Origin: Hyphomicrobiales bacterium
GTDB taxonomy: Bacteria > Pseudomonadota > Alphaproteobacteria > Rhizobiales > Xanthobacteraceae
Assembly (NCBI GenBank): GCA_017305715.1
Contig: JAFKKG010000008.1
Coordinates: 372,001-436,000, forward strand
Length of the DNA: 64,000 bases
Reading direction: 5' to 3'
A program made the position numbers and the translations under genes. This document shows positions 42,743-51,412 of the stretch, one piece after another. Every line of letters begins with the position of its first letter. Within the stretch, counting starts at the first letter, position 1. Below the pieces are notes generated by a model, which saw only the letters and a program-made list of their open reading frames with translations, made no database searches and had not been told where the DNA came from.

Positions 42743-43431
42743 AGCCGCAGGAGCAGGTAGGCGAAGTTTCCGCACTGACACGCGAGGAGGAGCAGGCGGA
42801 AGTGATCCGCCGGCTGGAGGAGGACATCATCTTCGGCCGCTTCGCCCCGGGCTCGCGGCTGGTCGAAGACACGCTGATGACGCGCTATCGCGCCAGCCGG
42901 CATTTCGTGCGCCAGGGTCTGTTCCAGCTCGAACGCCAAGGCATCGTGCTGCGCGAGAAGAATATCGGCGCCACGGTGCGGTTCTACTCGGCCGAGGAAG
43001 TGCGGCAAATCTACGAGGTGCGGGAAATGCTGACGCGGCAGGCCGCACTGATGATCGCGCTCCCCGCCCCCGCCAGCCTGATCGAGCAGTTGAGCGAATT
43101 GCAGCTGCACTATTGCGCCAGGGCCGACGCGCAGGATCTGCGCGGCATCCATGAGACCAATGACGCCTTTCACGTCGCGCTGTTCTCCGCCTGCGGCAAT
43201 CCCTATCTGGTGCAGTCGCTGCAGGATTACATGAACCTGACGTTGCCGATGCGCGCCAAGAATCTGGCCGACCGAGAGGGGCTGGCGCTGTCCCGCCGCC
43301 AGCACGAACTGATGATCGAACTCCTGAAAGGCCGCGACAGCTGGGCGCTGGCGCAACTCTGCGTCGATCACGTGCAGTTCAGCAAGTCGGATTATCTTGC
43401 GCGCATCGCGGGGGATGCGGCGGAGGATTAG
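42739..43431 (+). CDS. GntR-family regulator (FadR subfamily, FCD domain)
   Basis: A 230-residue regulator. The winged helix is EVIRRLEEDIIFGRFAPGSRL through ASRHFVRQGLFQLERQGIV; the FCD domain follows from about residue 85, with metal-ligand His in HETNDAFHVALFSACGNPY and RRQHELMIELL. The start overlaps the remnant's stop. It ends seven bases before the convergent uronate dehydrogenase gene. FCD-type regulators commonly sense uronates, aldonates or keto-acids, which matches the surrounding enzymes. Confidence 0.92.
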   Translation: MKPQEQVGEVSALTREEEQAEVIRRLEEDIIFGRFAPGSRLVEDTLMTRYRASRHFVRQGLFQLERQGIVLREKNIGATVRFYSAEEVRQIYEVREMLTRQAALMIALPAPASLIEQLSELQLHYCARADAQDLRGIHETNDAFHVALFSACGNPYLVQSLQDYMNLTLPMRAKNLADREGLALSRRQHELMIELLKGRDSWALAQLCVDHVQFSKSDYLARIAGDAAED

Positions 43432-43438
43432 CGGACTA

Positions 43439-44257
43439 TCATTTCCAGTCCACGATCCTGCTCCTGTCGCCGTCAAACTCCATGCCGCAGAAACTGCCGC
43501 CCTGGTAGAAATCGCTGACGGGATCGGGCTTGAGCTTGGCCTGCTCGGCCATCGCATGCTCGCGATGATCTTCGCCGCGGCCGGTCGGGCGGTAGCCGAG
43601 ATCGTAGGCGCGGTGATTGTCCCACCAGGAACGCTCGTTGTAGGACGCGCCGTAGAAAATTTCGAAATGGATGTCGGGATGATCGAGCCCGATCCGGCAC
43701 AGTTGCACCAGATCTTCCGGTTTCAGCCAGATCGCGAGCCGGCGGTGGTCCAGCGGCTTCTCGCCGAAATTACCGATGCGCAGGCACGTCACTCCAAGCC
43801 CATGCTTGTCGGCGTAGAGGGCGCCGACCGCCTCGCCAAACACCTTGCTGACGCCGTAGCGGCTGTCCGGGCGCGCGGTGACATCGGTGCCGATCCGGTG
43901 GTGGCGCGGGTAGAAGCCGACCGCATGGTTGGATGAAGCAAACACCACGCGCTTGACGCCCTTCTTGCGCGCCGCCTCGAACAGATTGTAGCAACCGATG
44001 ATGTTGGATTGCAGGATCGAGTCCCAGGGACCTTCGACCGAATAGCCGCCGAAATGCAGGATGCCGTCGACGCCATCGCAGACCGCCTCGACCTGCGCGG
44101 GATCGGCAAGATCGGCCGCCTTGAATTTCTCGTTGGCGCCGAGATCGGCGGGCTTCACAAGGTCGCTCAGCAGCAAATCCGGATAGATCGGCGGCAACAG
44201 TTTGCGCAGGCTGGTACCGATTCCTCCGGCCGCGCCGGTCATCAATATGCGTGGCAT
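43439..44257 (-). CDS. udh: Uronate dehydrogenase-like NAD-dependent SDR
   Basis: A 272-residue extended-SDR-fold enzyme. Cofactor loop TGAAGGIG at 7-14; ILHFGGYSVEGPWDSILQSN; Ser109 in VFASSNHAVGFYPR; Tyr134 and Lys138 in YGVSK. From memory the SSNHxxGxYP and WWDN segments are shared with the characterised Agrobacterium uronate dehydrogenase, which oxidises galacturonate and glucuronate to aldarolactones. Length agrees. An upstream frame extends 18 codons but lacks support. The lactonase gene is divergent and 94 bases away, exactly what the lactone product would need. Confidence 0.85.
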   Translation of the reverse strand: MPRILMTGAAGGIGTSLRKLLPPIYPDLLLSDLVKPADLGANEKFKAADLADPAQVEAVCDGVDGILHFGGYSVEGPWDSILQSNIIGCYNLFEAARKKGVKRVVFASSNHAVGFYPRHHRIGTDVTARPDSRYGVSKVFGEAVGALYADKHGLGVTCLRIGNFGEKPLDHRRLAIWLKPEDLVQLCRIGLDHPDIHFEIFYGASYNERSWWDNHRAYDLGYRPTGRGEDHREHAMAEQAKLKPDPVSDFYQGGSFCGMEFDGDRSRIVDWK

Positions 44258-44351
44258 TTCATCCCTCTTCGTTGCGATCGATTTGCGGTCGCTGGCCGAC
44301 AATGATAGCAAACCAAACCGCGAGGAAACGCAACAGCAACGAGAACAGCAA

Positions 44352-45317
44352 ATGTCCGAGGCAACATCCCGCGCCGGCTGGCAGCCGGCGACCTATTATC
44401 CCGATCCGGCGATCCATGCGCTCGACCCGCGCTTCGAGAAATACTGGCTGAAGCTGTCGGCGGTGGAACGGCTGACCACCGGGCTGCGCTGGGCCGAAGG
44501 CCCGGTGTGGTTCGGCGACGGGCGCTATCTGTTGTGCAGCGACATTCCCAACAACCGCATCATCAAATGGGAAGAGGAGACCGGCGCGGTAAGCCACTTT
44601 CGCAAGCCGTCGAATTTCGCCAACGGCCACACCCGCGACCGCCAGGGCCGTCTGATCACCTGCGAGCATGGCGGCCGCCGCGTTACCCGCACCGAATATG
44701 ACGGATCGATCACGGTGCTGATCGATTCCTTTGATGGCAAGCGGCTGAACTCCCCGAATGACGTGGTGGTGAAATCCGACGGTTCGATCTGGTTCACCGA
44801 TCCGATCTTCGGCCTGCTCGGCAATTACGAGGGCTACAAGGCCGAGCCCGAAATCGACATGAACGTCTACCGTCTCGATCCCGCCACCGGCAAGGCGACC
44901 ATCGTCGCCGAGGGCGTATTGGGGCCGAACGGCCTTGCCTTCTCGCCGGACGAGAAGATTCTTTACGTCATCGAGTCCCGCGGCGTGCCGACTCGCAAGA
45001 TCCTCGCCTATGACGTCTCGCCTTCCGGCGACAAGCTGTCGAACAAGCGCGTCTTCGTCGATGCCGGCGCCGGCACGCCGGACGGCTTCCGCGTCGACAT
45101 CGACGGCAATCTGTGGTGCGGCTGGGGCATGGGCGATCCCGAACTCGACGGCGTCGTGGTGTTCGCGCCCGACGGCGTCATGATCGGACGCATCGCGCTG
45201 CCCGAGCGCTGCGCCAACGTGTGCTTCGGCGGCTTGAAGCGCAACCGGCTGTTCGTGGCGGCGAGCCAGTCGATCTATGCGCTGTATGTGAATACGCAGG
45301 GCGCGCTCGGGGGATAA
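44352..45317 (+). CDS. SMP-30/gluconolactonase-family lactonase
   Basis: A 321-residue six-bladed propeller. Metal-site residues appear in TTGLRWAEGPVWFGDGRYL (Glu), NGHTRDRQGRLITCEHGGRR, RLNSPNDVVVKSDGSIWFTD (Asn and Asp) and GTPDGFRVDIDGNLWCGW (Asp). The hydrolase opens sugar-acid lactones; with uronate dehydrogenase divergent to it, an aldarolactone is the natural candidate. There is no signal peptide with the ATG at 44352; in-frame ATGs further upstream would overlap the dehydrogenase. The ribosome binding site is weak. A strong hairpin follows the stop. Confidence 0.88.
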   Translation: MSEATSRAGWQPATYYPDPAIHALDPRFEKYWLKLSAVERLTTGLRWAEGPVWFGDGRYLLCSDIPNNRIIKWEEETGAVSHFRKPSNFANGHTRDRQGRLITCEHGGRRVTRTEYDGSITVLIDSFDGKRLNSPNDVVVKSDGSIWFTDPIFGLLGNYEGYKAEPEIDMNVYRLDPATGKATIVAEGVLGPNGLAFSPDEKILYVIESRGVPTRKILAYDVSPSGDKLSNKRVFVDAGAGTPDGFRVDIDGNLWCGWGMGDPELDGVVVFAPDGVMIGRIALPERCANVCFGGLKRNRLFVAASQSIYALYVNTQGALGG

Positions 45318-45320
45318 ACG

Positions 45321-45354
45321 CAAACGCCGGAGCAGTTGCCTGCTCCGGCGTTTG
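45321..45354. terminator. Bidirectional rho-independent terminator
   Basis: Perfect 14-bp stem (CAAACGCCGGAGCA with its complement) and a 6-base loop, ending in TTT on the plus strand and TTTG on the minus. It sits four bases after the lactonase stop and 24 before the stop of the convergent aldehyde dehydrogenase gene. Confidence 0.9.
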
Positions 45355-45377
45355 AACGTTTGATCTCGCGCTTTCGG

Positions 45378-46808
45378 TTACGCGGCGTTGTAGCCGGCGA
45401 CCGCCTTCACTTCGAGATATTCTTCCAGGCCGTATTTGCCCCACTCGCGGCCGTTGCCGGACTGCTTGTAGCCGCCGAACGGCGCGGTGCGGTCGTTCGG
45501 AACGCCCTGCAGATTGACGTTGCCGGCGCGGATCTGCTTGGCGACGCGGCGCGCGCTTTCCACGGTGTCACCGGTGACGTAACCGGCGAGGCCATACGGC
45601 GTGTCGTTGGCGATCTTGATCGCTTCGGCTTCGTCCTTGGCGCCGAGGATCGTGAGCACCGGCCCGAAGATTTCCTCGCGCGCGATGGTCATGTCGTTGG
45701 TGACGTCGGCGAAGATGGTCGGGCGAACGTAGAAGCCCTTGTTGACGCCCTCGGGCAGACCAGGACCGCCCGCAACCAGCGTCGCGCCCTCGTCGATGCC
45801 CTTCTTGATCAACGCCTGGATCTTGTCCCACTGGATGCGGGACACGACCGGGCCGATGGTGGTGCCTTCGGCGCGCGGATCGCCCGCCTTGGTCTTGTCG
45901 GCGACGCCCTTGGCGATGGCGGCGACTTCCTTCATCTTCGACAGCGGCACGATCATGCGCGACGGCGCGTTGCACGATTGTCCGGAGTTGTTGAACATGT
46001 GCATGACGCCGCCGGTGACGGCCTTGGTCAGATCAGCGCCTTCCAGGATGACGTTCGGCGACTTGCCGCCGAGCTCCTGGCTGACGCGCTTCACGGTCGG
46101 CGCGGCGCGCTTGGCAACGTCGACGCCGGCGCGGGTCGAGCCGGTGAACGAGATCATGTCGATATCCGGATGTTCGCTCATCGCGGCACCGACCTCCGGG
46201 CCGAGGCCGTTGACAAGGTTGAACACGCCCTTCGGCACGCCGGCTTCGTGGAGGATTTCCGCGAAGATCAGGGCCGAGGTCGGGGTGAATTCCGACGGCT
46301 TGAGGATCATGGTGCAACCGGCGGCGAGCGCGGGCGCGACCTTGCAGGCGATCTGGTTCAGCGGCCAGTTCCACGGCGTGATCATGCCGATGACGCCGAC
46401 CGGTTCACGGATCACGACGGCGGTGCCGACGGTCTCTTCGAAGTGGTAGTTTTTGAGAACTTCCAAAGTGGAAGCGATGTGACCGAGGCCGGCGCCGGCC
46501 TGCAGGCGCTCCGCCATCGGCAGCGGCGCACCCATTTCGTCGGATACGGCAGCGCCGATTTCCTTCATGCGGCCCTTGTAGATCTCGATGATCTTCTCCA
46601 GGAGCGCGATGCGTTCCTCGCGGCTGGTCTGCGAATAGGTCACGAAGGCGCGCTTGGCGGCAGCGACGGCCTTGTCGAGATCGGCCTTGGAGCCCAGCGC
46701 AATCTCATACATCGGCTCTTCGGTCGCCGGATTGACCACGGGCGTGGACTTCTTGACGGCGGGATCAACCCAGGCGCCGTCGATGTAGAATTGCATGCGA
46801 TTGACCAT
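45378..46808 (-). CDS. NAD(P)-dependent aldehyde dehydrogenase
   Basis: A 476-residue ALDH. Catalytic Cys279 in NNSGQSCNAPSR, general base Glu245 in QELGGKSP, oxyanion Asn147 in TPWNWPL, and the Rossmann FTGSTRAG loop are present. The broad family does not fix substrate; a semialdehyde from the sugar-acid pathway next door (for example 2-ketoglutarate semialdehyde) is possible but the sequence does not particularly match that subgroup. The ATG at 46808 matches family N-termini; codons upstream to 46904 do not. The 273 bases between it and the next gene hold only a short family 4 hairpin. Confidence 0.93.
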   Translation of the reverse strand: MVNRMQFYIDGAWVDPAVKKSTPVVNPATEEPMYEIALGSKADLDKAVAAAKRAFVTYSQTSREERIALLEKIIEIYKGRMKEIGAAVSDEMGAPLPMAERLQAGAGLGHIASTLEVLKNYHFEETVGTAVVIREPVGVIGMITPWNWPLNQIACKVAPALAAGCTMILKPSEFTPTSALIFAEILHEAGVPKGVFNLVNGLGPEVGAAMSEHPDIDMISFTGSTRAGVDVAKRAAPTVKRVSQELGGKSPNVILEGADLTKAVTGGVMHMFNNSGQSCNAPSRMIVPLSKMKEVAAIAKGVADKTKAGDPRAEGTTIGPVVSRIQWDKIQALIKKGIDEGATLVAGGPGLPEGVNKGFYVRPTIFADVTNDMTIAREEIFGPVLTILGAKDEAEAIKIANDTPYGLAGYVTGDTVESARRVAKQIRAGNVNLQGVPNDRTAPFGGYKQSGNGREWGKYGLEEYLEVKAVAGYNAA

Positions 46809-47053
46809 CGGAAACCTCGTTATTTCACAGGGCGGAAGGAGTAGGGAACGGCGGGCGTTCGGCAGGCATCCTTGCACGAAACTCCCGGCAATTGAACCCG
46901 CCATATGCGGGATGCCGCGTCGCGGCAGGCGCTGGATATAAGGTCAGGGGCGTAGCGGATGCAAGGCGGACAACGCCCTCGAGCTGCGACCCACGCCACG
47001 AACCCTCATTGCGGCGCCGATACCTTCTAACCCAATAATTGCTGCGGGATATA

Positions 47054-47081
47054 GGCCCCGGCTCAAGGCCGGGGCGACGAG
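47054..47081. repeat. Palindromic hairpin, family 4
   Basis: GGCCCCGGCTCAAGGCCGGGGC-type single hairpin directly after the stop of the E1-like gene (minus strand); may act as its terminator. Confidence 0.65.
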
Positions 47082-49448
47082 TCACACCGCCATTTTCCGA
47101 TGCCGGATCGGCGCCCCGACCGTGAGGCTTTCTGCCGCATCGATGATGGAATTGGCGTCCATGCCGTGGTGGCGATAGAGGTCGGCGATGGTGCCGGTCT
47201 GGCCGAACTGTTCGACGCCGAGCGCCTCGACCCGGTGGCCGCGCACGCTGCCGAGCCAGCCGAGTGCGGCCGGATGGCCGTCAATGACGGTGACAAGGCC
47301 GCAATCGCGCGGCAGCGGCGCCAGCAATTGCTCGATATGGCTGAGATGCGCCACGGCGCGGCGGTCGCGCCGCATGCTGCGCGCCGATGTCCAGCCCGCA
47401 TGCAGCCGGTCCGCCGAGGTCACCGCCAACAGCCCGACGTCGCGGTGGCTTTCGCCGATGAAGCCGACAGCCTCGATCGCCTCGGGCGCGACCGCGCCGG
47501 TGTAGGCGATCACGACGTCGCAATTGGCGCCCGGCTTGCGCAGCCAATAGGCGCCGCCCGCGATGTCGCGCTGCAAATCCGGCGTCATGATCCGCTGCGG
47601 CTGATCGATCGTCCGCGTCGACAACCGCAAATAGACGGACCCACCCTCGCCGCTCTCGCGCTGCATGTGCTGGAAGCCCCAGCCCATGATCACGGAGAGT
47701 TCATCGACAAAGGCCGGCTCGAACGAGGCCAGGCCGTCCTGTGCGATGCCGATCAGGGGCGTTGCGATCGACTGGTGCGCGCCGCCTTCCGGCGCCAGCG
47801 TAATGCCTGACGGCGTCGCCGCCACCATGAAGCGGGCGTCCTGGTAGCAGGCATAGTTCATCGCATCGAGGCCGCGCTGGATGAAGGGGTCGTACAGCGT
47901 GCCGACCGGCAGCAGCCGCTCACCGTTGATCTGGTGCGACAGGCCCAGCGCCGAGAGCATGATGAACAGGTTCATCTCGGCGATGCCGAGTTCGAGGTGC
48001 TGACCCTTCGGCGAGAAATCCCAATTGAAGGTCGAGGGGATTTTTTCTTGCCGGAACAGATCGTGGTTTTCCGCCTTGGCAAACAGCCCGCGGCGGTTGA
48101 CCCAGGCGCCGAGATTGGTCGACACCGTCACGTCGGGCGACGTGGTGACGATGCGCGAAGCCAATTCGGTGTCGCCGCGCGCCAGTTCGTTGAGGATGAG
48201 GCCAAAACCCTGCTGGGTCGACATCTGCGCCGCCGGCTTGAAGGTGAGCCGTTCGGGCACGTCGATGACGGGCGCGGTCAGGCGGCGACGCCCCTCGGCG
48301 TTGAACGGCGCATCCGCCAGGAACGCTTCGAGATCAGCCGCTTCCTGCGGCAATCCCTCGAACTTCTCCCATTCATGGCCGGGGCGGATGTTCTGCGATG
48401 CCCGCCACTTCTCCATCTGGGCGACCGTCATCAGGCCGGCGTGGTTGTCCTTGTGGCCCTGCATCGGCAGGCCGACGCCCTTGATGGTGTAGGCGATGAA
48501 GCAAACCGGACGATCATGGTCGATCGACTCGAACGCATCGATCATGCTGGCCATGTCGTGTCCGCCCAGATTGGACATCAGCGCCAGCAATTCCTCGTCG
48601 CTGCGCCGGTCGATCAGTTGCGTGACCGGCCCCTGATCGCCGATATCGTCGTGCAGATGCTTTCGGAAGGCGGCGCCGCCCTGGAAGCACAGCGCGGCGT
48701 ACATCTGGTTCGGACAATTATCGATCCAGCGCCGCAGCGCCTCGCCGCCGGGCTCGGCGAATGCCGCCTGCATCAGCGTGCCGTATTTGACGATCACCAC
48801 TTCCCAGCCGAAATTGCGGAACATGGATTCGAATTTTGCCCACAGGCCTTCGCGCACGACGGCATCGAGGCTCTGACGGTTGTAGTCGACGACCCACCAG
48901 GTGTTGCGCAGCCCGTGCTTCCATCCCTCCAGCAACGCCTCGAAGATGTTGCCCTCGTCCATTTCGGCGTCGCCGACCAGCGCGATCATCCGCCCTTCGG
49001 GACGATCCTTCATCCAGCCATGCGAGGTGACGTAGTCCTGCACCAGCGAGGAGAACAGGGTTTGCGCCACGCCGAGGCCAACCGATCCGGTCGAGAAATC
49101 GACGTCGTCGGCATCCTTGGTGCGCGACGGATAGGATTGCGCGCCTTTAAAACCGCGGAAATTTTCCAGCTTCTCGCGGGTCTGGTGGCCGAACAGATAC
49201 TGGATGGCGTGGAACACCGGGCTCGCATGCGGCTTCACCGCGACGCGGTCCTGCGGCCGCAGCACCGAGAAATACAGCGCCGACATGATGTTGGCGAGCG
49301 ACGCCGAGGAAGCCTGATGGCCGCCGACCTTCAGGCCGTCGACATTGGGCCTGATATGATTGGCGTGGTGGATGGTCCACGACGACAGCCAGAGCACTTT
49401 TCGCGACAGCGCGGACAGCAACTCCAGGCGTGCGGGCTCGATGGGCAT
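47082..49448 (-). CDS. Homodimeric pyruvate dehydrogenase E1/transketolase-like enzyme (MdeB type)
   Basis: A TPP enzyme of 788 residues, about 100 shorter than AceE. TPP diphosphate site begins ALVGDAEMDEGNIFEALLEG (Gly159-Asp160) and ends with VVDYNRQSLD. GGHQASSASLANIMSALYF and YPSRTKDADDVDFSTGSVG are characteristic of the homodimeric E1 family. No E2 lipoyl protein gene is near, so it may act alone or with a shared complex. In Pseudomonas putida the related mdeB lies with an Lrp-type regulator and methionine gamma-lyase; here an Lrp-type gene is divergent, but no lyase is visible. Oxidation of a 2-keto acid such as 2-ketobutyrate is plausible. Confidence 0.88.
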   Translation of the reverse strand: MPIEPARLELLSALSRKVLWLSSWTIHHANHIRPNVDGLKVGGHQASSASLANIMSALYFSVLRPQDRVAVKPHASPVFHAIQYLFGHQTREKLENFRGFKGAQSYPSRTKDADDVDFSTGSVGLGVAQTLFSSLVQDYVTSHGWMKDRPEGRMIALVGDAEMDEGNIFEALLEGWKHGLRNTWWVVDYNRQSLDAVVREGLWAKFESMFRNFGWEVVIVKYGTLMQAAFAEPGGEALRRWIDNCPNQMYAALCFQGGAAFRKHLHDDIGDQGPVTQLIDRRSDEELLALMSNLGGHDMASMIDAFESIDHDRPVCFIAYTIKGVGLPMQGHKDNHAGLMTVAQMEKWRASQNIRPGHEWEKFEGLPQEAADLEAFLADAPFNAEGRRRLTAPVIDVPERLTFKPAAQMSTQQGFGLILNELARGDTELASRIVTTSPDVTVSTNLGAWVNRRGLFAKAENHDLFRQEKIPSTFNWDFSPKGQHLELGIAEMNLFIMLSALGLSHQINGERLLPVGTLYDPFIQRGLDAMNYACYQDARFMVAATPSGITLAPEGGAHQSIATPLIGIAQDGLASFEPAFVDELSVIMGWGFQHMQRESGEGGSVYLRLSTRTIDQPQRIMTPDLQRDIAGGAYWLRKPGANCDVVIAYTGAVAPEAIEAVGFIGESHRDVGLLAVTSADRLHAGWTSARSMRRDRRAVAHLSHIEQLLAPLPRDCGLVTVIDGHPAALGWLGSVRGHRVEALGVEQFGQTGTIADLYRHHGMDANSIIDAAESLTVGAPIRHRKMAV

Positions 49449-49537
49449 GGCGGTGCTCCGGACTCAGGGTTCAGGGCCAAATTCTAGCGAGCATCGGGAC
49501 CGCAAAAATCTCAAATCCCCGCGACATACCGGCCAAA

Positions 49538-49556
49538 ATTGGGATAAAATCCCAAT
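49538..49556. promoter_or_regulatory. Putative Lrp/AsnC operator
   Basis: Perfect 19-bp palindrome ATTGGGAT-AAA-ATCCCAAT in the 137-base gap between the divergent E1-like and Lrp-family genes, 30 bases before the regulator's ATG. Size and AT-rich centre suit an Lrp/AsnC dimer. Confidence 0.65.
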
Positions 49557-49585
49557 CCACGCCCCATTATACAGAGTTCATTCCA

Positions 49586-50047
49586 ATGCACGCCCTCGAC
49601 GCCATCGACCGCAAAATCCTCGGCCTGCTGCAATCGGACAGCCGCATGACCATGCAGGAACTCGCCGACAAGGTCGGGTTGTCGGTGTCGCCGTGCCACC
49701 GCCGGGTCAAATTGCTGGAGGAGCGCGGGGTCATCACGCGTTACATCGCAACCGTCGACCAGAAATCGCTGGGCTTGCATGTCAGCGTCTTCATATCGAT
49801 CAAGCTGGCGCGGCAGAAGGAGGAAGACCTCAACCGCTTCGCCAAGGCGATCTCGAAATGGGACGAGGTGCTGGAGTGCTATCTGATGACGGGCAATCGC
49901 GATTATCTGTTGCGCGTCGTCGCCGCTGATCTGTCGTCCTATGAGGCGTTCTTGAAAAACAAGCTGACGCGGCTGGATGGGATCGCCTCGATCGAATCGA
50001 GTTTTGCGCTGAGCCAGGTGAAGTATTCGATCGCACTGCCGGTGTAA
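49586..50047 (+). CDS. Lrp/AsnC-family transcriptional regulator
   Basis: A 153-residue protein of standard length. N-terminal HTH: LDAIDRKILGLLQSDSRMTM and ELADKVGLSVSPCHRRVKLL. C-terminal RAM domain begins near residue 65 (LGLHVSVFISIKLARQ) and includes CYLMTGNRDYLLRVVAADL, where Gly-Asn-Arg-Asp-Tyr-Leu forms the amino-acid binding loop. Divergent from the E1-like gene with a palindrome in between, so it probably controls that gene and itself in response to an amino acid. Confidence 0.93.
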   Translation: MHALDAIDRKILGLLQSDSRMTMQELADKVGLSVSPCHRRVKLLEERGVITRYIATVDQKSLGLHVSVFISIKLARQKEEDLNRFAKAISKWDEVLECYLMTGNRDYLLRVVAADLSSYEAFLKNKLTRLDGIASIESSFALSQVKYSIALPV

Positions 50048-50083
50048 GGGGATCGATCTGGTCGCGCGGCGGGCGCATCTGCG

Positions 50084-50187
50084 TTCCCTCCCCCCTTGCG
50101 GGGGAGGGCTAGGGAGAGGGGTGATGTCATCGGGACTGCCCGTGTGGACCCCTCTCCCCCGCCCTCCCCCGCAAGGGGGGAGGGAGC
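50084..50187. repeat. Palindromic repeat pair, family 1
   Basis: Two inverted copies of the CCCTCCCCCCTTGCGGGGGA unit facing each other, nearly identical in plan to 2316-2458. Follows the Lrp gene and could terminate it. Confidence 0.85.
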
Positions 50188-50249
50188 CGACCGTTCGTGC
50201 GGTCGCATTCCGGATTCAAATTTCAAACAGCCAATGAGGCGCAGTTTGG

Positions 50250-50732
50250 CCTCCTCGCGACGCGTTGCGCCCGAGCCTTGCCAGAAACTTCCCGCCCTCT
50301 CCAAATTGAGGGCGCAGGGAATGCCGGATGCGCGCTGCACCCGCGGTCCCGTGTGCGGTTTGCACTAAGAATGCTGCACACGAGCATACAGGGCAGCGGA
50401 GAACATCCGACATTCCCTGCGCGATGGCTTTACGGCTTATAACGTGCTCTCCCCGGAGAACGGCTCTTTTGCCTCCGTTGCGCCCTGGGAAGTCGAACGC
50501 CCCCAGGAGCATGGACGCCAGCAACGCGGCGTCAGGACCACACGTCTTTGCCGTACGCTTCAGCCGCGCTCGTCAGGCGACAACCTCCGCGTCCATCGCT
50601 CCCCGCCCAACGTCCGTGACGACGGCCGACGCCCTTCTGACCAGGACGGGATGGTCAAATATGTGCCAGTGATTTGCCATTCTTGAAAACAGAAATATTT
50701 TTTATTCTGGGGCTGGACACGACTTCCGAAAA
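50250..50732 (-). repeat. Dispersed structured repeat element, copy B (possible ncRNA)
   Basis: Inverted copy of the element at 28363-28846. On the minus strand the same 19-bp outer stem forms with the same G-U wobble, and the inner 9-bp stem (50376-50384 with 50348-50356) carries a G-C pair where copy A has A-T, plus a U-G for U-A. On the plus strand these wobbles become A-C mismatches, so minus is the likely RNA strand. It begins 31 bases downstream of the LivF-like gene on that gene's strand, so it could be in its 3' untranslated region. The gap 50048-50762 otherwise holds no gene. Confidence 0.75.
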
Positions 50733-50762
50733 GCAGAATCGAGTTATCCCGCCCTGAAATAT

Positions 50763-51410
50763 CTACTGAATTTCGCCGCGTTCGATCGTGAGCGTGATAT
50801 CGGCAAAAGCGGCCACCAGCTTGGGGTTGGATTCGGTGATCAGCAGCGTGATGTCCTTGTCGTTGGCGCGCAGCCGCCCGAGCGCTTCGGCGTAGCGCTG
50901 GGCGAGAACGGGAGCGAGTCCCTGAAACGGCTCATCGAGGATGACGAGCCGTGTTCCGAGCATCAGCGCGCGGCCGAGCGCCACCATCTTGCCCTGCCCG
51001 CCGGAAACAGAACCCGCCGGGCGGCCCGCCAATTCCTTCAGCTCCGGCATCACCCAATAGGCGCGCTCCAGCCGCCGGGCGGTTTCATCCTTCGATAATT
51101 TTGCCACGCGGGCGGGCAGCAGGAGGTTTTCCTCGACCGTGAACGCCGAAAACAGCCGCCTGTCCTCCGGCGCATATCCGATGCCGAGAGCCGGCCGGCG
51201 GTGCGGCTCGACCGGCGAGATATCCTCGCCCGCCAGCCGAATGACACCCCTCGACGTCGTGAAACCCATGATGGTCCGCACCGTCGTGGTCTTTCCCGCG
51301 CCATTGTGACCGACCAGCGCACAGGTCGAACCTGCCGGCAGGTCGAACGACACGTTGCGCAGGACATGAACGCCGGCGATCGAAACGTTGATCTTGTCAA
51401 AGACAAGCAT
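50763..51410 (-). CDS. livF: Branched-chain amino acid-type ABC transporter ATP-binding protein (LivF)
   Basis: Cytoplasmic ATPase of 215 residues, slightly shorter than the usual 230-240, mainly at the C-terminus. Walker A GHNGAGKTTT, ABC signature SGGQGKMVALGRAL, Walker B LVILDEPFQGLAP. The switch His position reads LLITESNPK, with Glu-Ser instead of the usual Glu-His, a noteworthy deviation. It is the last gene of a five-gene importer operon. Ligand class (amino acid, amide, aromatic) is decided by the binding protein and is not certain. Confidence 0.9.
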   Translation of the reverse strand: MLVFDKINVSIAGVHVLRNVSFDLPAGSTCALVGHNGAGKTTTVRTIMGFTTSRGVIRLAGEDISPVEPHRRPALGIGYAPEDRRLFSAFTVEENLLLPARVAKLSKDETARRLERAYWVMPELKELAGRPAGSVSGGQGKMVALGRALMLGTRLVILDEPFQGLAPVLAQRYAEALGRLRANDKDITLLITESNPKLVAAFADITLTIERGEIQ

Positions 51411-51412
51411 GG

